DNA of 29,197 nt, from the NCBI GenBank assembly GCA_044356305.1, contig JBIKWM010000038.1, forward strand, positions 1 through 29,197, written 5' to 3'. This document shows positions 23,800-29,197 of this stretch, piece by piece. Below the pieces are notes generated by a model. The model saw only the letters and a list, made by a program, of their open reading frames with translations, was not told where the DNA came from and did not search any database. The position numbers were made by a program, and so were the translations under genes. This stretch comes from JBIKWM01 sp044356305 (GTDB lineage Bacteria > Bacteroidota > Bacteroidia > UBA10329). Within the stretch, counting starts at the first letter, position 1. Each line of letters begins with the position of its first letter.

Positions 23800-24756
23800 T
23801 CATGCTGCCTTGCGCGCCACGGCCCGCACAGCAGCATCAACGATGTGGCTTGTGCCCAGACCGTACTTCTCCAGCAGGTCCTCGGGCTTGCCACTCTCAC
23901 CGAACCTGTCGTTCACCGCCACCATCTCCATGGGGCGCGGCAGGTTGAGTGCCAGGGTCTGGGCCACACTGTCGCCCAGCCCTCCGTTGCGCTGATGCTC
24001 CTCGGCCGATACCGCGCATCCTGTCTTTTTCACAGAGGCTAAGATGGCCACGGTATCTAAAGGTTTAATGGTGTGGATATTGATCACCTCGGCCATTATT
24101 CCCTTCTCTTTCAGGATGTCAGCGGCCTCGAGGGCCTTCCACACCAGATGTCCGGTGGCGAAAATGCTCACATCGGTGCCTTCAACCAGCGTGATGGCCC
24201 TGCCGATGCGGAACTCGCTCTCCAACGGAATGAAGTTCGGCACCTTGGGCCGGCCGAAACGCAGATATACCGGCCCTGCGTGCTGCGCTATGGCCAGCGT
24301 GGCCTGGTAGGTCTGGTTGTAATCGCACGGGTTGATCACGGTCATGCCCGGCAGCATCTTCATCAGGCCGATGTCCTCCAGGATCTGGTGGGTGGCACCG
24401 TCCTCGCCCAAGGTGAGGCCCGCGTGCGAGGCACAGATCTTCACGTTCTTGCCCGAGTAGGCCACCGACTGCCTTATCTGGTCATACACCCGCCCGGTGC
24501 TGAAATTGGCGAAGGTGCCCGTGAAGGGAATCTTGCCGCCCACGGTCATGCCGGCCGCTATACCTATCATGTTGGCCTCGGCTATGCCCACCTGAAAGAA
24601 CCGGTGGGGGAAGTTCTTCTCAAACTTGTCCATCTTTAGGCTGCCGGTCAGGTCAGCGCACAGGGCCACCACATCGGGGTTGCTCCTGCCCAGTTCATAC
24701 AGCGCATCACCGAACCCTGAGCGGGTATCACGGTCTTCAGTCAGTTTTGGGTACAT
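23800..24756 (-). CDS. Transketolase, C-terminal subunit (pyrimidine-binding half)
   Basis: A 318-residue protein equal to the central and C-terminal domains of a split transketolase, which needs the separate N half (26660-27502) to form active sites. It moves two-carbon units between sugar phosphates in the pentose phosphate pathway. The pyrimidine-binding domain includes HRFFQVGIAEANMIGIAAGM with catalytic Glu60, and GEDGATHQILEDIGLMKMLP. The C-terminal domain (from ~190) includes VSIFATGHLVWKALEAADIL and EEHQRNGGLGDSVAQ. Its ATG directly follows the GxxExxY stop codon (TGA then ATG with no gap). In most genomes the two halves are adjacent; here two genes lie between them. Confidence 0.92.
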   Translation of the reverse strand: MYPKLTEDRDTRSGFGDALYELGRSNPDVVALCADLTGSLKMDKFEKNFPHRFFQVGIAEANMIGIAAGMTVGGKIPFTGTFANFSTGRVYDQIRQSVAYSGKNVKICASHAGLTLGEDGATHQILEDIGLMKMLPGMTVINPCDYNQTYQATLAIAQHAGPVYLRFGRPKVPNFIPLESEFRIGRAITLVEGTDVSIFATGHLVWKALEAADILKEKGIMAEVINIHTIKPLDTVAILASVKKTGCAVSAEEHQRNGGLGDSVAQTLALNLPRPMEMVAVNDRFGESGKPEDLLEKYGLGTSHIVDAAVRAVARKAA

Positions 24757-25182
24757 TCAGGTGTTGTTTTGCCGCAGATTCGCAGATTCAGGATTAGAAC
24801 TTTGGGTCAATGAAACTCTTCTTACCTCAACGGAAGTCCTGCCAAAATTGACTATCAGCCCAACCTGGCAGCCCGAGCATTTAAGGTAATTGATGGTCTG
24901 AGCGAGATCAGCGTCCACAATGCCACTCTTAGCCTTGATTTCAAGGATTACCTTATCCTGGACAACAAAATCCGCATAGAAAACATGAGGAAGGATCATT
25001 CCATTGTACTCTACCTCGTAACCTACCTCTCTGGCAAAGGGCAGGTTGTTATCGTTTAATTCTATTTCCAATGCGTCCTTGTAGACTATTTCCAGAAATC
25101 CGTGACCTAGTTGGTTGTGTACCGCATAACATGCATGAATGATTTTATGGGTCAAATCCTTATGTGCGTACTCTTCGCTCAT
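24757..25182 (-). CDS. GxxExxY family protein
   Basis: A 141-residue protein with the family's naming motif G28-F-L-E31-I-V-Y34, preceded by KIIHACYAVHNQLGHGF. FYADFVVQDKVILEIKAKSG (~68-87) has the D...E-x-K spacing of a PD-(D/E)XK nuclease-like fold, and NYLKCSGCQVGLIVNFG (~98-114) is the usual family end. The true function is unknown. The last codons (NLRQNNT) come from the left inverted repeat, so the repeat has become part of the gene. Base composition is more AT-rich than in the flanking genes. It is inserted between a VWA gene and the transketolase C half and is bounded by 20-bp inverted repeats. Confidence 0.92.
   Translation of the reverse strand: MSEEYAHKDLTHKIIHACYAVHNQLGHGFLEIVYKDALEIELNDNNLPFAREVGYEVEYNGMILPHVFYADFVVQDKVILEIKAKSGIVDADLAQTINYLKCSGCQVGLIVNFGRTSVEVRRVSLTQSSNPESANLRQNNT
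24769..24788 (+). repeat. Left arm of the 20-bp inverted repeat around the GxxExxY gene
   Basis: TTGCCGCAGATTCGCAGATT, the exact reverse complement of 25201-25220. The arm contains CGCAGATT twice in tandem and overlaps the last codons of the GxxExxY gene. Confidence 0.95.
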
Positions 25183-25200
25183 TTGATTTCTTCCTGATCT

Positions 25201-25220
25201 AATCTGCGAATCTGCGGCAA
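25201..25220 (-). repeat. Right arm of the 20-bp inverted repeat around the GxxExxY gene
   Basis: AATCTGCGAATCTGCGGCAA, the exact reverse complement of 24769-24788. It lies 18 bp upstream of the GxxExxY start codon and 5 bp before the end of the VWA gene. Confidence 0.95.
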
Positions 25221-25224
25221 CCTC

Positions 25225-26607
25225 TTATTGGATCTCTATCAATTCAGACTTGCCTGAGGATATGACGAAGTCCTTCTCGATGGTGTAGAAGGTGCGTTTG
25301 GAGGCCAACGGACGGAACACCACCTTGTACTCGCCCGGCTGCAGCACAATGGTCTCACTGCCGCTGTCGCTCTTGAAGGAATAGACCCATTCAAGGTCCG
25401 GTCCCTTCTTCACAAAAATGTCGCCCACGCCTTTGCTCCTGCGGTTGATGTTGGCAATGCCCGGCTGGGGCACCTCCACCTTGGTGGTGTGGCTCTGGCT
25501 CACGCGCACATTGTCTATGAGCATTCGGGGCAGGGTGAGCACCTCCAGGTCGTACTCGCCCACCAGGTAGCGCTCCTTCACATCTACCGACTGCACGTTG
25601 AGGGTCTGCATCTCGCCCTTCCTGCGGACAATGAAACTCAGGTCGCGGTAGTCGTGGCGGCCCATCACACGCAGTTCGAGGTCGCCCTGCGGGCAGTCAA
25701 TGCCCACTATGTTGTGTATGCCCGGGGTCAGTATCACGCTGTCCTTCACCACAGGCGGAATGCTGTGCACCTTGATGCGGTAGCTCGTCAGCGCATCGAT
25801 ATTGAGCGTGTCGGGCATGCCGTAGTTGTTGATGGTGTGCACCAGGTTGTAGCGCATGCGGCCGCTGTTGCGCTCATAGAAGGTCATGTTCACATCGGTC
25901 TCGTTGGGGCGACCGTAGGCGTCCATCAGGTTCACCTGCACCGTGGTGGGGTTGAGTGCCTGCGTGATGACCACGTTGAGCACCTTGCGGAAGTCGGCCT
26001 CGGTACTGGCATCGAACACATTGCCCACGCAGTTGAACCTCTTGAGCAGGCTCTCGTCAAGCCCGATGCCGATGACGAACGGCCTGAGCACGATGCCTTT
26101 GGCCTGCAGCGCGGCCGATATGGCGCACGGGTCGCCATCGCACTCCTCAATGCCATCGGTTATCAGGATGATCATGTTGCGGCAGTCGGAGCATGGGGGG
26201 AAATCGCCCGCAGCCTGCTCCAGGCTATACGCAATGGGCGTGGTGCCCTTGGGCTGCAGCTCTTTCAGTTTCTCGCGTATGGCCTTGGCCCCTTTGCCAA
26301 AGGGCACTTCAAGTTTGGTGTCCTTGCAGTCGCGCTGTGTGCCGCTGATGAATGGGCTCTGGTGGCCGTAGGCACGCAGGGCCAGTTGCAGGTCGGGCAC
26401 AGTCTCGAGGCTATCGATCAGGCCCGTGAGGATCTGTTTGGCCATATCGATCTTCACCCCGCTCTGCCACCGCCCGTACATGCTCTGCGAGGCATCGAAC
26501 AGGAACAGGATACGGTTGGTGACCCGCGGCCGCTTGGGCTGCGGCTGATTCTGGGCCAATGAGCAGAGATGACCAAGAAGGAGTACGGCAACTGCGAGGT
26601 ATCTCAT
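25225..26607 (-). CDS. Secreted von Willebrand factor type A (VWA) domain protein
   Basis: A 460-residue exported protein. A signal peptide (1-19) precedes a VWA domain (~31-215) with a complete metal-ion adhesion site: D38-A-S40-Q-S42, the Thr of KGTTPIA (~122-123) and Asp151 of ILITDGIEECDGDPC. Several paired cysteines (RDCKDT, PPCSDC, EECDGDPC) suggest disulfides outside the cell. The C-terminal ~240 residues look like a series of beta-sandwich modules (for example LQPGEYKVVFRP near the end). No lipobox, membrane anchor or T9SS domain is visible. It follows the transketolase N half by 52 bp and is unrelated to it in function. A surface or periplasmic protein-binding role is inferred. Confidence 0.88.
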   Translation of the reverse strand: MRYLAVAVLLLGHLCSLAQNQPQPKRPRVTNRILFLFDASQSMYGRWQSGVKIDMAKQILTGLIDSLETVPDLQLALRAYGHQSPFISGTQRDCKDTKLEVPFGKGAKAIREKLKELQPKGTTPIAYSLEQAAGDFPPCSDCRNMIILITDGIEECDGDPCAISAALQAKGIVLRPFVIGIGLDESLLKRFNCVGNVFDASTEADFRKVLNVVITQALNPTTVQVNLMDAYGRPNETDVNMTFYERNSGRMRYNLVHTINNYGMPDTLNIDALTSYRIKVHSIPPVVKDSVILTPGIHNIVGIDCPQGDLELRVMGRHDYRDLSFIVRRKGEMQTLNVQSVDVKERYLVGEYDLEVLTLPRMLIDNVRVSQSHTTKVEVPQPGIANINRRSKGVGDIFVKKGPDLEWVYSFKSDSGSETIVLQPGEYKVVFRPLASKRTFYTIEKDFVISSGKSELIEIQ

Positions 26608-26659
26608 GCTTCAGCGGATCGGTGATCTATGGCTCTTGTCCCACGTTCAGAAAGAGAAC

Positions 26660-27502
26660 TCAATAATCCCCCAAGGTCTCCTCCAATTGGCCCAGCGCCT
26701 TGGCCAGTTGGTCGTTGTTGGGGGCAATACCGTGCCAATGATGGCTGCCCACCATGAAATCGACCCCTTGGCCCATCTCGGTGCGCATCAGGTGCATCAC
26801 AGGGCGGCCCTTGCCGGTGGCCTCTTTGCAGGCCTTCAGCACAGGCAGTAATATGCTCAGGTCGTTGCCCTCGCTCTCGAACACATGCCAGCCGAACGCC
26901 TCGAACTTGGCCCTCAGACTTCCCATGGGCAGCACTTTGTCGGTATCACCATCTATCTGCCGGCCATTGACGTCAACCGTGGCGATGATATTGTCCACCT
27001 TTTTGGCCGAGGCGTACATGGCGGCCTCCCAGATCTGCCCCTCCTGCAATTCGCCATCGCCATGCAGGGTATAGACCAGGTGCGGGTCGTTGTTCAGCTT
27101 TTTGCTGATGGCCGCCCCGATGCCAACGGAGAGCCCTTGGCCCAACGAGCCCGAGGCGATGCGCACTCCCTCCAGTTTCTCCTTGGTGGCGGGGTGGCCC
27201 TGCAGGCGGCTGTCAATCTTGCGGAAGGTGGCCAGCTCGTTCACCGGGAAATAGCCGTAGCGCGAGAGCACGCTGTAGAACACCGGGCTGATGTGGCCAT
27301 TGCTCAGAAAGAACACGTCCTCGCCCCGGCCGTCCATGCTGAAGGCGGTGGGCGGGCGCATCACCTCGTGGTACAGCGCCACCAGAAACTCCACACAGCC
27401 CAACGACCCGCCCGGATGCCCGCTCTGGCAGGCGTGTACCATGCGTACAATGTCTCTGCGCGTCTGCGAGCAGATGCGTTCCAATTCCTTTATATCGGCC
27501 AT
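26660..27502 (-). CDS. Transketolase, N-terminal subunit (thiamine diphosphate-binding half)
   Basis: A 280-residue protein equal to the N-terminal domain of a split transketolase. It binds the pyrophosphate end of thiamine diphosphate through the motif that runs from GDG (148-150, HGDGELQEGQIWEA) to the Asn of VDVNGRQIDG (179). SGHPGGSLGCVEFL (27-40) and GSLGQGLSVGIGAA (118-131) are further family marks. The partner C half lies ~1.9 kb downstream on the same strand, beyond the VWA and GxxExxY genes. The ATG at 27502 is chosen because homologues begin shortly before the ELERICSQTRRDIVRM helix; the open frame extends to 27568. This is the first gene of a long operon. Confidence 0.93.
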   Translation of the reverse strand: MADIKELERICSQTRRDIVRMVHACQSGHPGGSLGCVEFLVALYHEVMRPPTAFSMDGRGEDVFFLSNGHISPVFYSVLSRYGYFPVNELATFRKIDSRLQGHPATKEKLEGVRIASGSLGQGLSVGIGAAISKKLNNDPHLVYTLHGDGELQEGQIWEAAMYASAKKVDNIIATVDVNGRQIDGDTDKVLPMGSLRAKFEAFGWHVFESEGNDLSILLPVLKACKEATGKGRPVMHLMRTEMGQGVDFMVGSHHWHGIAPNNDQLAKALGQLEETLGDY

Positions 27503-27523
27503 GGGATGTGGTAGGTGATGGGC

Positions 27524-27531
27524 CAAATGTA
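27524..27531 (-). promoter_or_regulatory. -7 box upstream of the transketolase N-half gene
   Basis: On the minus strand this reads TACATTTG, a perfect fit to TANNTTTG, 21 bases before the ATG. It is the best promoter candidate for the whole seven-gene run down to 22267. No clear -33 element is visible. Confidence 0.42.
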
Positions 27532-27626
27532 TCGGAGGGCCCAAGCGGATGATGGCATTTCGGTGCATGAGTTATTCATGGACTTTCAACCTTTAAGGTC
27601 ACTTAACATTGACTTAATATTGAGGC

Positions 27627-28847
27627 ATGAACACCTGCATGTCGCGCCTAATCCTCCTCCCCTCCATTCTGCTGCTCGTGGCCGGTATGACGGCCTGCGA
27701 GAAGGACTGCCCCGAACCCGCTGCGCTGGACGATTCGGATGCCATCTATTACCCCCCGGCAGACTCGGTGGGCGAGCTGCGCATCAATCAGTTGCAGGCC
27801 ATAGGCAGCCACAACAGCTACCGCAGGCGCACCACGCAGCAGGTGTATGACTATGTGAACAGCATCGCGTTCCTGCTGCCCGCCAGCCTCGACCCCAGCG
27901 ACTGGGACTATGACCATCTGCCCCTCGATGAGCAGGTGGAGACCTATGGCATGCGCTCGTTCGAGCTCGACATCTATTTCGACCCCGATGGTGGCCGCTT
28001 TGCAAACCGCCAGGGCAATCTGCTGGCGGGACTGCCTGTGGAGTCGGGCATTCCCGAATTGGATCAGCCCGGCATGAAGCTGCTTCACATCCCCGATTTC
28101 GACTACAACACCCATTACCCGGCATTCAAACAGGCGCTGGCGGCCCTTAAGAGTTGGAGCGATGCCCATCCGCGCCATGTGCCCATTGTCATTTTGGTCG
28201 AGACCAAGTTTGAGACCGTGGCCGATGCCGTTTCATTCATTCCAGGCCTCACCTCGGCCCTGCACTTCGATGCTGCTGCCTGCGATGCCATCGATGAGGA
28301 GATAAAGGATGTTTTCGGTGATGGGCTGGAGCAGGTGATAACGCCCGATGAGCTGCGCGGAACGGCCACTACCCTGCGCGAGGCCGTCACTACCACCGGC
28401 TGGCCCAGGTTGAAGGACGCCAGAGGGAAATTCCTTTTTGTGATGGAGGGCGATGCCGATGGCGTGTATCAGGAGGGACGGCCCAATTTCGAGGGCCGGG
28501 CCATGTTTGTCTATGCCGATGAGGAGGACGATGGGGCGGCCTTCATCAAATACAACGGCCCAGTGAGCGGGTTCGACAACATCAAGGCTGCGGTGCAGGC
28601 GGGCTTTATGGTGCGCACCCGGGCCGACAGCAACCCCGACTATGCCCGCAATGGCGACTACACGGACATGAACGCCTCATTCAACTCCGGGGCGCAGATC
28701 ATCAGTACCGACTACTACCGCCCCGACCCGCGCCACCTGACCGAAAGCGGCTGGACGGACTACCACGTGAAATTTGCGGATGGGCGCACCTGGCGCGTCA
28801 ATCCATTGCTGCTGCCTGACAAGGCCGCGTGGGTGATAGGGGAATGA
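27627..28847 (+). CDS. Lipoprotein resembling Ca2+-dependent phosphatidylinositol-specific phospholipase C
   Basis: A 406-residue exported protein with a signal peptide and a probable lipobox (GMTAC, Cys24). The body matches the PI-PLC-C1 family (Streptomyces SaPLC1 type, TIM-barrel phosphodiesterases): LQAIGSHNSYRRRT (56-69) carries the first catalytic His62, MRSFELDIYFDPDGG (109-123) the metal-binding Glu/Asp, MKLLHIPDFDYNTH (150-163) the second His154, and VILVETKFET (188-197) another acidic ligand. GAQIISTDYYRPD near the end is the closing barrel strand. The family cleaves phosphodiesters in inositol lipids; Bacteroidota members have unknown substrates. An ATG at 27639 is an alternative start. 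It is divergent from the transketolase operon and has no clear terminator. Confidence 0.84.
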   Translation: MNTCMSRLILLPSILLLVAGMTACEKDCPEPAALDDSDAIYYPPADSVGELRINQLQAIGSHNSYRRRTTQQVYDYVNSIAFLLPASLDPSDWDYDHLPLDEQVETYGMRSFELDIYFDPDGGRFANRQGNLLAGLPVESGIPELDQPGMKLLHIPDFDYNTHYPAFKQALAALKSWSDAHPRHVPIVILVETKFETVADAVSFIPGLTSALHFDAAACDAIDEEIKDVFGDGLEQVITPDELRGTATTLREAVTTTGWPRLKDARGKFLFVMEGDADGVYQEGRPNFEGRAMFVYADEEDDGAAFIKYNGPVSGFDNIKAAVQAGFMVRTRADSNPDYARNGDYTDMNASFNSGAQIISTDYYRPDPRHLTESGWTDYHVKFADGRTWRVNPLLLPDKAAWVIGE

Positions 28848-28926
28848 GCCTTTGAGCGCGTACCCGTAAGGCCGGGGGCCTGGCAGGCACCGGTGGGACA
28901 CCCTTAATGAGAACCGCCACACGGGC

Positions 28927-29197
28927 AGATAGGTCCGGCCCGATTGCAAAACGGGGAATTGACCATGGAATGAAAATATGGAATGCCATAAGAGCAATCG
29001 GGCCATTCTTGAGGACTTTGACACAAGTCACAAAAACTTGCGGGAAACATGGAAAGCCCAGAGGCGAACCATGAAGGCCGATGGGGCAACCCAGAAGGAC
29101 TTTGGGAGGACCCTGAAGGCCAAAAACGGAGGCCACAAGGACTTTAGGAGAACTTAGAAGGACTTTCGGGAGAATCTTAAGGACTGTCGGAGAACTC
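28927..29197. repeat. Degenerate tandem array with a strict 21-bp period, running off the right edge
   Basis: Units can be cut every 21 bases without indels from at least 28927 to the end: starts at 28948, 28969, 28990, 29011, 29032, 29053, 29074, 29095, 29116, 29137, 29158 and 29179. The best-preserved units read AAGGACTTT followed by a purine-rich GGAG(A)AC stretch; those to the left are more diverged. The array starts within ~80 bp of the end of the PLC-like gene. A 59-codon open frame (28978-29157) is made of seven-residue repeats (KDFxRTL-like) but is probably a by-product. Between 28848 and 28926 there is only a short hairpin (AGGCC-GGG-GGCCT) without a T-run. Confidence 0.85.

Larger units (their letters stand above)
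24769..25220 (-). mobile_element. Putative 452-bp GxxExxY cassette bounded by inverted repeats
   Basis: Perfect 20-bp inverted repeats enclose nothing but the GxxExxY gene, whose composition differs from its surroundings and which interrupts a normally contiguous gene pair. Inside the arms, CAGGA follows again on both sides after a four-base offset. There is no transposase and I find no clear target-site duplication, so mobility, if any, would have to be in trans or due to the encoded protein. The interpretation as a mobile unit is an inference. Confidence 0.5.

Noticed and set aside
24769..25220. Insertion sequence with transposase
   Set aside because: Inverted repeats are present but the only gene is GxxExxY; there is no transposase and no clear target duplication, so it is reported only as a putative cassette.
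25489..26562. Plus-strand open frame of 357 codons opposite the VWA gene
   Set aside because: A low-complexity Ala/Val/His-rich shadow without motifs.
28978..29157. 59-codon plus-strand frame with seven-residue repeats
   Set aside because: It arises from the 21-bp period, while the minus strand is also open; no start-site evidence or known domain, though it is kept in mind in the finding on this array.

Overview
This GC-rich window looks like chromosomal DNA from a member of the Bacteroidota, probably near the Flavobacteriales. The signs are a secreted YHYH protein ending in a type IX secretion (T9SS) sorting domain, an ECF sigma / anti-sigma / Spy-like operon of the kind found in that phylum, a secreted carboxypeptidase-regulatory-domain protein, TANNTTTG-like -7 boxes close to start codons, and a general lack of strong Shine-Dalgarno sequences. 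I see no rRNA, tRNA, phage or classical insertion sequence. Most genes are housekeeping or cell-envelope functions.

Layout. At 1-219 (-) is the N-terminal part of an RluA-type pseudouridine synthase, divergent from endonuclease III (nth, 317-973). A secreted CarboxypepD_reg-like protein (1047-1823) and the chaperone ATPase ClpC (1988-4579) follow. ClpC ends in a good intrinsic terminator that sits back to back with the terminator of a convergent T9SS-exported YHYH protein (4711-5940, -). Next come an iron-type alcohol dehydrogenase (6122-7258) with a textbook terminator, an unrecognised secreted protein (7393-8100), and L-2-hydroxyglutarate oxidase (lhgO) overlapping a family-4 glycosyltransferase (8157-10435).

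From 10412 to 27502 everything is on the minus strand. The groups, in transcription order, are: (a) DUF885 lipoprotein, GNAT-like acyltransferase and a GT39-like membrane glycosyltransferase (15331 down to 10412); (b) a flippase-like LPG-synthase-TM protein, membrane GT2, an OppC-type permease without its partners, an alpha/beta hydrolase and a Cys-rich lipoprotein (20243 down to 15587), which looks like an envelope-glycan cluster; (c) citrate synthase with its own promoter and terminator; (d) a long run of transketolase N half, VWA protein, GxxExxY protein, transketolase C half, ECF sigma factor, anti-sigma factor and Spy-like protein (27502 down to 22267), ending at a terminator near 21770. 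A divergent lipoprotein resembling Ca2+-dependent PI-specific phospholipase C (27627-28847, +) closes the gene content.

The most interesting parts are not ordinary genes. The two transketolase halves, normally adjacent, are separated by a VWA gene and by a roughly 450-bp cassette carrying a GxxExxY gene bounded by perfect 20-bp inverted repeats. Between gltA and the Spy-like gene lies a 670-bp non-coding stretch holding a large imperfect hairpin, a terminator, the 3' remnant of a second Spy-like gene, a 20-bp perfect palindrome and five 42-bp tandem repeats. The right edge of the window is a degenerate array with a strict 21-bp period. I see no defence system, CRISPR array or clearly new multi-gene system; the cassette and the two repeat structures are the best candidates for something undescribed.
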